A stretch of 64,000 nt of DNA, taken from the NCBI RefSeq assembly GCF_022829545.1, contig NZ_JAKSYM010000175.1, forward strand, positions 1 through 64,000, given 5' to 3'. The notes beneath the pieces were generated by a model. That model did not search any database, was not told the origin of the DNA, and worked only from the letters and a program-made list of their open reading frames with translations. Source of the stretch: Methylobacterium sp. J-030 (GTDB taxonomy: Bacteria > Pseudomonadota > Alphaproteobacteria > Rhizobiales > Beijerinckiaceae). Each line of letters opens with the position of its first letter. Within the stretch, counting starts at the first letter, position 1. Below are positions 16,378 to 25,489 of the stretch, piece by piece. Position numbers and translations under genes: made by a program.

Positions 16378-17958
16378 ATGCTGGCGACCGCTCTCAACGA
16401 CCTGTGGCACGGCTTCGGCGTCGCCTTCGAGCCGCAGAACCTGATGTGGTGCTTCGTCGGTGTCCTGTTCGGCAACATCGTCGGCGTCCTGCCCGGCATG
16501 GGCGTGCTCGCGGCGATCTCGGTTCTGCTGCCGCTGACCTTCGCGATGAAGCCGGTCGCGGCGATCCTGATGCTCGCCGGCATCTACTACGGCGCCCAGT
16601 ACGGCGGCGCGATCTGCTCGATCCTGCTGAACCTGCCCTGCCATCCGCCGCACGCGGTGACGTGTCTCGACGGCTACCCGATGACCCAGCAGGGCAAGGG
16701 CGCGACGGCGCTCGGCATCACGATGCTGTCGTCGTTCGTCGGCGCCTCGTTCGGCATCGTCGAGATGATCTTCTTCGCCCCCGTGCTGGTCGGCTTCGCG
16801 CTGCATTTCGGCCCGGAGGACATCTGTGCCCTGATGCTGCTCGGGCTGCTCGCCGGCTCGACCCTGTCCAAGGGTTCCCCCCTCAAGGGCGTCGCGATGA
16901 CGGTCCTCGGCCTGATCCTCGGGATCGTCGGGTCGGATCCGAATTCCGGCGAGCAGCGCCTCACCCTCGGCATCCCGCAGCTCGCCGACGGGATCGAGAT
17001 CGTGGCGCTGGCCCTCGGGCTGTTCGGGATCGCCGAGTTCCTGAAGAGCGTGAACAACGTGCCGACCCTGAACGTGCGGGGCACGCAGGTGCGCCTGCGG
17101 GACATGCGCCCGAGCCGGGCCGAGCTCAAGCGGGCGGCCCCCGCGATGATCCGCGGCACGCTGATCGGCAGCCTCTGCGCGCTGATTCCCGGCACCGGGC
17201 CCACGATCGCGTCGTTCGTCGCCTATGCCAGCGAGAAGAATCTCTCGCGCAACAAGGCGGATTTCGGCCGGGGCGAGATCCGGGGCGTGGCCGCACCCGA
17301 GGCGGCCACGCACGCCTCCGTGCAGGGCGACTTCATCCCGACCTTCAGCCTCGGCATCCCGGGCGACTCGGTGATGGCGCTGCTGCTCGGCGCGCTCATC
17401 GTCCAGGGCATCCAGCCGGGTCCGCAGCTGATCACCGAGCACCCGGACATCTTCTGGGGGCTGATCGCCAGCTTCTGGATCGGCAACATCCTCCTGATCG
17501 TGATGAACGTGCCGCTGATCGGCATCTGGGTGAAGATGCTCGCGATTCCCTATCGCTACCTCTATCCGAGCGCGCTGTTCTTCATCTGCATGGGCGTCTA
17601 CGGCGTCAGCAACGATCTCTTCCTGGTCTGCGAGACGCTCGCGATCGGCATCGGCGGCTACGGGCTGCTCCGGCTCGGCTTCCATCCGGCCCCGATCCTC
17701 CTGGGCTTCGTGCTCGGGCCGCGCTTCGAGGAGAATTTCCGGCGGGCGATGCTGCTGTCGCGGGGCGATCTGAACGTCTTCATCGAGAGCCCGATCAGCG
17801 CCACCTTCCTCGGTCTCGCCGTCCTCCTGGTGACCGCGCAGGTGGTCCTGTACCTGCGCCGACGCCTGCGCCGACACTTGCCCCCTGGCCATGCCCCCGG
17901 CGTGCTGCGCAGCCCCGTCCTCCCGGCGTGCGAGGCCGTTCCGCCGACCCAGATCTGA
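16378..17958 (+). CDS. tctA: TctA-type large membrane subunit of tripartite tricarboxylate transporter
   Basis: 526 residues with about 12 hydrophobic segments. Conserved TctA landmarks are GNIVGVLPGMGVLAAISVLL near residue 33, the CLDGYPMTQQGKGATALGI loop, and LIPGTGPTIASFVAYASEK with GVAAPEAATHASVQGDFIPT (the second substrate-site repeat). It uses the proton or sodium gradient to move a carboxylate delivered by the Bug protein encoded at 12384-13346. It is translationally close to tctB. The first repeat reads LLNLPCHPPHAV where many homologues have NIPGTPAS, a possible specificity difference. Confidence 0.92.
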   Translation: MLATALNDLWHGFGVAFEPQNLMWCFVGVLFGNIVGVLPGMGVLAAISVLLPLTFAMKPVAAILMLAGIYYGAQYGGAICSILLNLPCHPPHAVTCLDGYPMTQQGKGATALGITMLSSFVGASFGIVEMIFFAPVLVGFALHFGPEDICALMLLGLLAGSTLSKGSPLKGVAMTVLGLILGIVGSDPNSGEQRLTLGIPQLADGIEIVALALGLFGIAEFLKSVNNVPTLNVRGTQVRLRDMRPSRAELKRAAPAMIRGTLIGSLCALIPGTGPTIASFVAYASEKNLSRNKADFGRGEIRGVAAPEAATHASVQGDFIPTFSLGIPGDSVMALLLGALIVQGIQPGPQLITEHPDIFWGLIASFWIGNILLIVMNVPLIGIWVKMLAIPYRYLYPSALFFICMGVYGVSNDLFLVCETLAIGIGGYGLLRLGFHPAPILLGFVLGPRFEENFRRAMLLSRGDLNVFIESPISATFLGLAVLLVTAQVVLYLRRRLRRHLPPGHAPGVLRSPVLPACEAVPPTQI

Positions 17959-17995
17959 TGCGGCTCAGCGCAGCCCGAGACGGAGACCCGACAGC

Positions 17996-18619
17996 ATGTC
18001 CCAGGCAGCCCCGATGGGGAACGGAAACGACGGGCGGAGCGCGCCTCCGCCCGCCCTGGCGGTGGAGGATCTGCCGCCGGACATCCGGACGCGGATCTCG
18101 GCCGCCGAGGAGAAGCTCGGGTTCGTCCCGAACGTCTTCCTGATGCTGGCGCATCGCCCCGCGGAGTTCCGCGCCTTCATGGCCTACCACGACACCCTGA
18201 TGGACAAGGACGGCGGGCTGACCAAGGCCGAGCGCGAGATGATCGTCGTGGCGACGTCGGCGGCCAATCAGTGTCAGTACTGCGTGGTGGCGCACGGGGC
18301 GATCCTGCGGATCCGCGCCCGGGACGCGTTCATCGCCGATCAGGTCGCCACGAACTACCGCAAGGCCGACATCTCCGCCCGTCAGCGGGCGATGCTCGAC
18401 TTCGCCCTGACGGTCTCGCAGCAGGCCCACACCGTGGGCGAACCGGACAAGGCCGCCCTGCGCGCCCACGGATTCGACGCGGACGACATCTGGGACATCG
18501 CCGCCATCGCGGCCTTCTTCGGCCTGTCGAACCGGCTCGCCAACGTGGCCGACCTTCGCCCGAACACGGCCTTCTACGGGATGGGGCGCGACTTCGGCCG
18601 GGCTCGGGAGGCACCATGA
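17996..18619 (+). CDS. AhpD/carboxymuconolactone decarboxylase-like peroxidase-related protein
   Basis: 207 residues from the ATG at 17996. The CMD-fold signature is EREMIVVATSAANQCQYCVVAHGA, with the AhpD-type CxxC (Cys-Gln-Tyr-Cys) followed by VAHG. KLGFVPNVFLMLAHRPAEF is typical of the peroxidase-related subgroup of about 200 residues. It probably handles hydroperoxide or thiol-disulfide chemistry in the cytoplasm. The stop overlaps the next start (ATGA, 18616-18619), so it is translationally coupled to the acyl-CoA dehydrogenase, which suggests it protects or assists that flavoenzyme. Confidence 0.85.
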   Translation: MSQAAPMGNGNDGRSAPPPALAVEDLPPDIRTRISAAEEKLGFVPNVFLMLAHRPAEFRAFMAYHDTLMDKDGGLTKAEREMIVVATSAANQCQYCVVAHGAILRIRARDAFIADQVATNYRKADISARQRAMLDFALTVSQQAHTVGEPDKAALRAHGFDADDIWDIAAIAAFFGLSNRLANVADLRPNTAFYGMGRDFGRAREAP

Positions 18620-19824
18620 GTGACGGGCGGACGCTGACGGAGCTGAAGGAGGCCGCCCGCGACCTGGCGGAACGGGAGTTCCGTCCCCGCGCCGCGGAGG
18701 TCGATCGGACGGAGGCCTATCCGTGGGCCAGCGTCGAGAAGCTCGTCGCGGCAGGCTTCATGGGCATGACGATTCCGGCCGCGTACGGCGGCGGCGGGCA
18801 TTCCTACCGCGCCGCCGTCACGGTCATCGAGGAGATGGCCCGGTGCTGCGGCACGATGGGCCGGATCACGGTCGAGGCCAACATGGGCGCGATCGGCGCC
18901 ATCATGGCGTACGGCTCGGAGACGCAGAAGCGCCGGGCCGCCGCCCTGGTCCTTGCGGGGGACAAGCCCGCCATCTGCATCACCGAGCCGGAGGCCGGGA
19001 GCGCGGCCTCGGAGATGACCACCCGCGCCGTCAAGCGCGGCGATACCTACGTCATCAACGGGGCGAAGCACTGGATCACCGGCGGCGGCGTCTCGAAGCT
19101 GCATCTGGTCTTCGCCAAGCTCATGGAGGACGGGGTCGAGCGCGGCATCGCGGGCTTCCTGGCGGTGCGCGGCGAGACGCCGGGTCTGGTGGTCGGCCCC
19201 CGCGAGCCCGCCATGGGCCTGCGCGGCATCCCGGAGACGCAGATCCGGTTCGACGACATGGAGATCGCCGCGGACATGATCGTGGTGCCGCCGGGCGGCG
19301 TCCGGCGGGGCTTCGCCGGTCTGATGCGGGCCTACAACGCCCAGCGGGTGGGGGCCGCCACGGTGGCCCTCGGCATCGCCCAGGGCGCCTACGAGGCGGC
19401 CCTCGCCCATGCCCGCGCGCGCCGGCAGTTCGGCCGGCCGATCGCGGAGTTCCAGGGGCTGCAATGGATGCTCGCCGACATGTCGATCGGGCTGCGCGCG
19501 TCGCGGGCGCTGATCCACGCGGCGGCGTCCGACACGGTCGACGGGTTTCCCGAACTCTGCGCCGCCGCCCAGGCGAAGATCCTGGCCTCGGAGACGGCCC
19601 AGACCGTCACCGCCAATGCCCTGCAGATCCACGGCGCCCAGGGCTACTCGCGCAACCTCCCGCTCGAGCGCCATGTCCGGGATGCCCGCATGTTCACGAT
19701 CGCGGGCGGGACGGCGCAGATCCTGCGCACGCAGGTGGCGGCCTCCATCCTGGGCATCAAGACGCCCCAGACCCGCGACGGCTATCTCGGGACCGCGCCG
19801 GAGAGCGCCGCCGCGGCGGAGTGA
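18616..19824 (+). CDS. Acyl-CoA dehydrogenase family flavoprotein, atypical active site
   Basis: 402 residues. FAD- and substrate-binding segments are clear: AICITEPEAGSAASEMTTRA, YVINGAKHWITGGG, ARRQFGRPIAEFQGLQWMLAD and QIHGAQGYSRNLPLERHVRDAR. The terminal motif reads IAGGTAQILR (residues 362-371) where short-chain dehydrogenases have YEGT with the catalytic glutamate, so that base is absent at its usual place. It could use another glutamate, as isovaleryl- and long-chain enzymes do, or catalyse a non-dehydrogenation reaction, as known for 3-sulfinopropionyl-CoA desulfinase in this superfamily. It is last in the tctB-tctA-AhpD operon, so it should act on the imported acid after CoA activation. 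Confidence 0.9.
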   Translation: MSDGRTLTELKEAARDLAEREFRPRAAEVDRTEAYPWASVEKLVAAGFMGMTIPAAYGGGGHSYRAAVTVIEEMARCCGTMGRITVEANMGAIGAIMAYGSETQKRRAAALVLAGDKPAICITEPEAGSAASEMTTRAVKRGDTYVINGAKHWITGGGVSKLHLVFAKLMEDGVERGIAGFLAVRGETPGLVVGPREPAMGLRGIPETQIRFDDMEIAADMIVVPPGGVRRGFAGLMRAYNAQRVGAATVALGIAQGAYEAALAHARARRQFGRPIAEFQGLQWMLADMSIGLRASRALIHAAASDTVDGFPELCAAAQAKILASETAQTVTANALQIHGAQGYSRNLPLERHVRDARMFTIAGGTAQILRTQVAASILGIKTPQTRDGYLGTAPESAAAAE

Positions 19825-21034
19825 GCGCCGCGGGCTCGCGGTCCGCCGCGACGGCGCCCGGCAGCGACAGGACCAGGGCCGCGGCGATCAGGAGCGCGGC
19901 CGCCGCGGCCAGCGACGGGACGGTGAAGCTTCCGGTCAGATCGGCCAGGACGCCCGCCGCCACCGGGCCGATGACCTGACCGGTGCCGAACGCCGCCATC
20001 ATCACCGCGACGATGCGCTGACGATTCCCCGCCCGCAGCCGCCGCGCGCCGTCGATGCCGAGCCAGGTGAGGGCGACGAACGTCCCGCCGAGGGCGAGGG
20101 CCGCGTAGAGGAGGCCCGGCACCTGGGCCGTCAGGACGCTGACCAGCACCCCCGAGGCCTCGACCAGGCAGGCGAGCGCGAAACTGGTCCGGAAGCCCAG
20201 GCGCCGCTCGACCCGGCCCCAGAGCGCCACGGAGGGCGCGGCGGCGAGACCGACGCAGAGCCAGACATAGGCCTCGGCCGCCGCCAAGTGCGGCGCGGTC
20301 CGCACGATCGCCACCACGAAGGTGGCGGTGATCACGTAGCCGAAGCCGAACAGGCCGTAGGCGACCACGAGCCGGGTGATCGACGGGGCGGCCGCGGCGT
20401 CCGCCGGGGCCGGGGACGCGGCCGGAGGGGCCCCCGGGATCAGCCAGAGGATCGGTCCCGCGAGCCCCAGGGCCAGCACCCCGCTGATCACCCAGAGGGC
20501 ACGCCAGTCGCAGCCGGCTTCCCGGGCGACGGACACGACCGCCGCCGACAGCGCGATCCCGCTCCCGACGCCCGCGTAGTGGAGCGCGGCGCCGTCGGAG
20601 CGCCCGGTCCGCGTCAGCCGGTCCATGACCAGGGTCGTGGCGAGGACGAAGCCGAGGGCGCTCGCCGCGCCGCCGACGAAGCGCAGGGTGACGAATGCGG
20701 CGAGCGTCGCGCATCCGCCCATGGCCATGAGCGTGGCGACGCAGGTCGCCAGGGCGCCGCCGAGCCAGAGCCTGCGCCCCCGGAGCAGCAGCGGGTGCGC
20801 CGCGGCGAGGGCGCCGGCGAGGTAGCCCGCGAAGTTGGCGGACCCGATCAGGCCCGTCTGGGCCCGGGTGAGGCCGAGCCCGTCCGCCATGGCGGGCAGG
20901 ATCGGCGTATAGACGAAGCGGCCGATCCCGATCGCGACGGCCAGCGTCAGGAAGCCGGCGGCGAGGGCCGGCGACGGCAGCCGGCCCCCGGCTTCCCCCG
21001 CGACCGGGAGGGGCGCGGCGGATCCGTTCACCAA
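19757..21034 (-). CDS. YbfB/YjiJ-type MFS transporter
   Basis: 425 residues with about 12 TM segments. The opening LTLAVAIGIGRFVYTPILPAM is characteristic of the YbfB/YjiJ subgroup, followed by a loop 2-3 equivalent RGRRLWLGG. The C-terminus runs into a basic tail (PPRRRSPARSRDSRRGSG) that overlaps the end of the convergent acyl-CoA dehydrogenase gene by 68 bp, so the two transcripts are antisense there. Function in this group is unsettled (efflux or uptake of small molecules). Its start lies 17 bp after the monooxygenase stop, so it may belong to that minus-strand operon. Confidence 0.85.
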   Translation of the reverse strand: MVNGSAAPLPVAGEAGGRLPSPALAAGFLTLAVAIGIGRFVYTPILPAMADGLGLTRAQTGLIGSANFAGYLAGALAAAHPLLLRGRRLWLGGALATCVATLMAMGGCATLAAFVTLRFVGGAASALGFVLATTLVMDRLTRTGRSDGAALHYAGVGSGIALSAAVVSVAREAGCDWRALWVISGVLALGLAGPILWLIPGAPPAASPAPADAAAAPSITRLVVAYGLFGFGYVITATFVVAIVRTAPHLAAAEAYVWLCVGLAAAPSVALWGRVERRLGFRTSFALACLVEASGVLVSVLTAQVPGLLYAALALGGTFVALTWLGIDGARRLRAGNRQRIVAVMMAAFGTGQVIGPVAAGVLADLTGSFTVPSLAAAAALLIAAALVLSLPGAVAADREPAALTPPRRRSPARSRDSRRGSGAS

Positions 21035-21050
21035 GACCGACCGCCGCGGT

Positions 21051-22220
21051 TCATGCCCGCAGACCGGCCTGCTTCATCATCGGGATGACCGCCGCGCCGA
21101 AATAGGCGAGGTCCGGCAGGTAGTCGAAGAAGTTGACCTGCACGCCGTCGCAGCCGGCCGCCTGCAGCTTCACGAAGCCCTCGACGATCTGCTCGGGCGT
21201 GCCGACGAGGTGGACGTTCCCGCCGATCACCCACTGGGCGCGGCTGTGCCCGCGCCAGGACTTGGTGTCCCCGCCCGCGAAGGTCTGGACGAAGTTGTCG
21301 GCCGCGACCGGGTCCTCGTGCTCCAGGATGCGCCGGTAGGCCTCCTGCGCCTCCTTCTCGGTCGGGCGGCAGATCACGTGGGGGTTGATGATCGTCTTGA
21401 CCTGCCGGCCGTAGGAGGCGGCGAGGTCCTTGATCCGGGCGTTGACCGGCGGCAGGGTCTCGTAGGCCTTGGCGGGCTCGGCGCCGCCGGGGCTCGTGAT
21501 GAAGATCAGGTCCGAGTGCTTGGCCGCATAGGCGAGCCCGGCGCCCGACGAGGCCGCGTTGACCAGGAAGGGCCGGCGGGTCCCCGGGCGCGGCGCCAGG
21601 AAGGCGTTCTCGGTCTTCCACCAGCGCCCCGCGAAGGTCAGGTTCTCGTCCTCGGCCCAGAGGCGTTCGAGGAGCGTCGTGAACTCGTCGGCCATGTCGT
21701 AGCGCAGGTCGTGCTCGATCATGTCGAGGCCGAACATCCGGTACTCGCTCGGCTTGTAGCCCGTGACGACGTTCACGCCCCAGCGGCCGCCGCTGATGTG
21801 GTCGAGGGCGGCCCCGAACTTGGCGAGATGCAGGGGGTGCCACGCGTAGAGGATGTGCACCGTGTTGATGAGGACGATCCGCTTCGTCATCGCCGCCAGC
21901 GCGGTGTTGACGATGATCGGATCGAGCTCGTGCTCGCGGAAGCGCATCTCGCCGCCGTAGCCGCCCTTGCTCATCCATTGGGCCAGCCCGAAGGCGAGGT
22001 CGAAGCCGAGATCCTCGGCCTGCCGGGTGCATTGGGCGAGGTAGTCGAAGGTCCAGGAGGTCGCGCGCGGGGCCCGCGACGGGCTCCAGGCGCCCTCCTG
22101 CATCGGCAGGAACAGCCCGAGGATGAGCTTGTTCGGCGCGAGGCGCTCCAGCGGCGAGGCCGGTGCGTCGTGGGCGTGCGGCGCGAGGGGGTTCTGCGTG
22201 AGCATGCGCGTCACCTTCAT
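21051..22220 (-). CDS. FMN-dependent monooxygenase, bacterial luciferase (LLM) family, RutA/SsuD-like
   Basis: 389 residues with the TIM-barrel landmarks of flavin-dependent monooxygenases: GLFLPMQEGAW, QAEDLGFDLAFGLAQW, FGAALDHISGGRWGVNVVTG (reading FAALDHISxGR) and PSEYRMFGLDM. The layout resembles RutA (pyrimidine ring opening) more than alkanesulfonate or long-chain alkane enzymes, but this is judged by eye. Such enzymes need reduced FMN from a partner; a flavin reductase lies at 23757-24260 in the same run, with an MHS transporter between. The trio suggests import followed by oxidative cleavage of a C-N or C-S bond. Confidence 0.88.
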   Translation of the reverse strand: MKVTRMLTQNPLAPHAHDAPASPLERLAPNKLILGLFLPMQEGAWSPSRAPRATSWTFDYLAQCTRQAEDLGFDLAFGLAQWMSKGGYGGEMRFREHELDPIIVNTALAAMTKRIVLINTVHILYAWHPLHLAKFGAALDHISGGRWGVNVVTGYKPSEYRMFGLDMIEHDLRYDMADEFTTLLERLWAEDENLTFAGRWWKTENAFLAPRPGTRRPFLVNAASSGAGLAYAAKHSDLIFITSPGGAEPAKAYETLPPVNARIKDLAASYGRQVKTIINPHVICRPTEKEAQEAYRRILEHEDPVAADNFVQTFAGGDTKSWRGHSRAQWVIGGNVHLVGTPEQIVEGFVKLQAAGCDGVQVNFFDYLPDLAYFGAAVIPMMKQAGLRA

Positions 22221-22245
22221 CGAACGGGCGGTGGTCGGGTGAGGG

Positions 22246-23634
22246 TCAGGAGAGCGTGGGCTTCGCGCTCGGCGCGACGAGGGACTGGCCCGTGTCCGGA
22301 TCGGGCGCGCGGGGCGCGACCGAGATGTAGTCCTCCTTCGAGCGGTCCTTGAGCAGCGCCGCCGAGATCAGGCTGATCGCCGCGATGATCGCGAGGTAGC
22401 AGCTGATCGCCGTGGAGGTGCCGTAGGTGTGCATCAGCCACGTCGCGATGATCGGCGCCGGCCCGCCCGAGGTCAGGGAGGCGAGCTGATAGCCGATCGA
22501 GGCGCCGCTGTAGCGCACGTTCGGCGGGAAGCTCTCGGCGATGAAGGCGGCCTGCGGCCCGTACTGCATGTCGTGGACGACGAGGGAGGCGATGACCGTC
22601 AGGGCGATCACGGCCGGGATCGCGCTGTTGATCAGCCAGTAATACGGGAAGGCGAAGACCAGCATCGTGAAGGCGCCGATCAGGTACATCCGCTTCCGGC
22701 CGATGCGGTCCGACAGGTAGCCGAACAGCGGCGTCGTGATCAGCGAGGTCGCGGCGGCGGCCAGCACGCAGTTGAACAGGAACGACCGCTCAAGCTTCAG
22801 CACGCCGGTGCCGTAGGAGAGCAGGTAGGTGGTGAAGAGGACGAACGGCGCCTGCTGTCCGGTGCGGATCAGGCAGGTGAGCAGGATATCCTTCCAGTAC
22901 AGCCGCAGGGCGTCGAGAACCGGCGCCTTGGCGACCTGCCTCTTGGCCTTCAAGTCCTCGAAGACCGGCGTCTCCAGCACCCCCAGGCGGATGTAGAGGC
23001 CGACGGCGATCAGGACGCCGCTCAGAAGGAAGGGGATGCGCCAGCCGACCGTCTCGAACCACTCGGTCGAGCCGGCATGGGTGACGATCGTGAGCACGAG
23101 GACGGCCAGAAGCATGCCGAGCGGCGAGCCGAATTGCGGCCAGCTCCCGGCGAGGCCGCGCCGCTTGTTGAACTGCCCCCATTCGGTCGCGACCGCGATG
23201 GCCCCGCCCCACTCGCCGCCGACGCCGACGCCCTGCAGGATCCGCAGGGTGGTCAGGGCGACCGCGCCCCAGATGCCGATCGAGTCGTAGGTCGGGATCA
23301 GGCCGATCAGGACGGTGCTCACCCCCATCAGCAGCAGCGTGACCACGAGCGTGGCCTTGCGGCCGATCCGGTCGCCGAAATGACCGAAGATCGCCGCCCC
23401 GAAGGGACGCGCCACGAACCCGAGGAAGAAGGTCGAGAAGGAGAGGAGCGTCGCCGCGAACGGGTCGTGCGCGGGAAAGTAGAGCTTTCCGAAGACGAGC
23501 GCGGCGACGAGGCCGTAGAGGTAGAAATCGTACCACTCGATCATCGTGCCGACCGTGGCGGCGATCACGGCGCGGCGCGCGTGCTTCGCCTGCCCGGGAT
23601 CCAGGCCGGGCCGGCTGTCTGCTGCAGAAGCCAT
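22246..23634 (-). CDS. MHS-family MFS transporter (metabolite:H+ symporter)
   Basis: 462 residues from the ATG at 23634; the open frame extends further upstream but crosses the flavin-reductase gene and is not coding. TM1 begins VIAATVGTMIEWYDFYLYG, the MHS hallmark, with FGHFGDRIGRKATLV as the loop 2-3 motif and GVGVGGEWGGAIAVATEW in TM4-5. It resembles the ShiA/ProP/KgtP group that imports organic acids and osmolytes with protons. Its place between the monooxygenase and flavin reductase suggests it imports the monooxygenase substrate. Confidence 0.9.
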   Translation of the reverse strand: MASAADSRPGLDPGQAKHARRAVIAATVGTMIEWYDFYLYGLVAALVFGKLYFPAHDPFAATLLSFSTFFLGFVARPFGAAIFGHFGDRIGRKATLVVTLLLMGVSTVLIGLIPTYDSIGIWGAVALTTLRILQGVGVGGEWGGAIAVATEWGQFNKRRGLAGSWPQFGSPLGMLLAVLVLTIVTHAGSTEWFETVGWRIPFLLSGVLIAVGLYIRLGVLETPVFEDLKAKRQVAKAPVLDALRLYWKDILLTCLIRTGQQAPFVLFTTYLLSYGTGVLKLERSFLFNCVLAAAATSLITTPLFGYLSDRIGRKRMYLIGAFTMLVFAFPYYWLINSAIPAVIALTVIASLVVHDMQYGPQAAFIAESFPPNVRYSGASIGYQLASLTSGGPAPIIATWLMHTYGTSTAISCYLAIIAAISLISAALLKDRSKEDYISVAPRAPDPDTGQSLVAPSAKPTLS

Positions 23635-23756
23635 CGTTTCCACCCTCGTGTTGGCGTTCCGAGCGGTTGCGCTCTTTTTCGTTGGCTCAGGCGACTCCCC
23701 TGCCGATTCCCGCTGGCGTTGCGGGCCGGCTGCCTGGGGAGAGGGTCGGTCTGCCG

Positions 23757-24260
23757 TCAGGCGTAGTGCAGGGCCATGTCCTCCAGCCGGCAGAAGCGGC
23801 CCGCATGGTAGAGGAGCGGAGACTTGCTCGCGACCGCGCAGGTCACGATCCGCCCGATGAAGATCGTGTGCGTGCCGAAATCCGTCTCCTGCACGACGGC
23901 GCATTCGAGCGTGGCGTCGGCGTCGCGGAGCAGGGGACAGCCGGTCTGGCCGATCCGGTAGTCGATGTCGGCGAACGGATCCGGCTTCTTGGCGGCGAAG
24001 TGCCCGGCCAGTTCCTCCTGATCGCTCGACAGCACGTTGACCGCGAAGGTGCCGGATCGGCTGATCACCGGATGCGAGCGGTTCGACCTGTTGACGATGA
24101 CGAGGAGGCTCGGCGGATCGGCCGAGACGCTGCAGACGGCGGTGGCGGTCATGCCGTTCATCACGGCTCCGTCGACGGATGTGATGACGTTCACGGAGGC
24201 CGCGAACCGCCGCATCACCGATTTGAACTGATCGCCCGATATGCTCCGGGGTGGGATCAT
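23757..24260 (-). CDS. NAD(P)H:flavin oxidoreductase (HpaC/RutF-type split-barrel)
   Basis: 167 residues from the ATG at 24260 (GGAAGG upstream; the frame extends 13 codons further). FKSVMRRFAASVNVITSVDG at the start, NGMTATAVCSVSADPPSLLV as the FMN-binding segment, and FAVNVLSSDQEELAGHFA are typical of the short-chain flavin reductases of two-component monooxygenases. It supplies reduced FMN to the LLM monooxygenase at 21051-22220. It is the first gene of that minus-strand run and is divergent from a LysR regulator 336 bp away. Confidence 0.9.
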   Translation of the reverse strand: MIPPRSISGDQFKSVMRRFAASVNVITSVDGAVMNGMTATAVCSVSADPPSLLVIVNRSNRSHPVISRSGTFAVNVLSSDQEELAGHFAAKKPDPFADIDYRIGQTGCPLLRDADATLECAVVQETDFGTHTIFIGRIVTCAVASKSPLLYHAGRFCRLEDMALHYA

Positions 24261-24595
24261 CACAACACATCCTTCCTGCGGTCGAGACGCGCACAGCATT
24301 CGGCCGATCCCGTGCTCCGCGCAGCGTACCGTGGGGGCGGTGCGGCGATGTTCGAAGACCGGCGGTCATCTCTACGAAAGACACGATAACGGAGGCTGGA
24401 CTCCAGAGAAGCGAATTCTTTCGCAGGTCGGCGTTCGAAAACATCGAACCATCGCGTTAACGTTGACGCCCGATCGATATTCTGCAGGACTGAGCCCGCG
24501 TCGCGGAGCCTATTCCGGCGCGTCCGGCATGCCTCCGTGTCGGCAAGCCCCGCCTCCGAATCCCGTGGGATCACACCGTCGAGGGCTGCCCGGTC

Positions 24596-25489
24596 GTGAA
24601 CATCAAACAGCTCGAGACCTTTCTCGAGATCGCGCGATGCGGCAGCTTCACGGCCGCCGCCGACCGGCTGAACGCGACGCCGTCGACGATCTCGGCCCGC
24701 ATCCAGGAACTGGAGCAGGATCTCGGGGTCTCGCTGTTCGATCGCTCCCAGCGCCGGGTCCGGCTGACCGCCAAGGGCCGGGAACTGCAGGTCTATGCCG
24801 AGCGCGCCATCACGGCCTGCAGCGAGATCCGGATGCGGGTCGGCAGCGGCGACGCCCTGTCCGGCCTCGTCCGCCTCGGCGTGGCCGAACTGGTCGCGAC
24901 GACCTGGCTTCCAGGTTTCGTGGACCTGATCCACCGATCCTACCCGCGCCTGACCCTGGAACTGGAAGTCGCCCTGACGGCCGACCTCCAGACCCTCATG
25001 GCGAACGGCGCGATCGATCTGGCGTTGATGCCGGGCACGCGCTTCGACACGCATCTCGCCACGCGCTCCCTCGGGCGGGTGCGGTTCGCCTGGATGGCCG
25101 GCCCCGCCCTCGGCCTGCCGGACCGGACGATCGAGCCCGCGGACTTCCGGGCGATCCGCATCCTGTCGCTCGGCAAGAACAGCTTCCATCATCGCACCGT
25201 GGAGCATTGGCTCAACGAGCGGGGCGACGCGCCGCGCGTCGTCGATCTCTGCAACAGCATGGGCGCCGTCGCGTCGCTGACCCAGGCCGGCGTGGGCGTC
25301 AGCCTCCTGCCCGTCCACTGCTACCGGGCCGAGATCGCGTCCGGCGCGCTTCGGGTGCTGGACACGTGCCCGGAGGGGCCGCTGGTGGAGTTCCACGCGG
25401 TCTACGCGGCGGACGCCGCGACATCCATCCCGAGCCTGCTCACGGACCTCGCCGCCGCGTCGAGCACCTTCGCGGACGTTTCCGGATAG
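24596..25489 (+). CDS. LysR-family transcriptional regulator
   Basis: 297 residues. GTG start, reading MNIKQLETFLEIARCGSFTAA with the HTH continuing to ARIQELEQDLGVSLFDRS, then the effector domain (GLVRLGVAELVATTWLPGFV). LysR regulators bind their own divergent promoter and activate the neighbour when an effector is bound, so the flavin reductase / transporter / monooxygenase run is the expected target. The 335-bp gap 24261-24595 contains AT-rich patches (for example around 24380-24480) consistent with promoters, but no palindrome I could define. Confidence 0.92.
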   Translation: MNIKQLETFLEIARCGSFTAAADRLNATPSTISARIQELEQDLGVSLFDRSQRRVRLTAKGRELQVYAERAITACSEIRMRVGSGDALSGLVRLGVAELVATTWLPGFVDLIHRSYPRLTLELEVALTADLQTLMANGAIDLALMPGTRFDTHLATRSLGRVRFAWMAGPALGLPDRTIEPADFRAIRILSLGKNSFHHRTVEHWLNERGDAPRVVDLCNSMGAVASLTQAGVGVSLLPVHCYRAEIASGALRVLDTCPEGPLVEFHAVYAADAATSIPSLLTDLAAASSTFADVSG

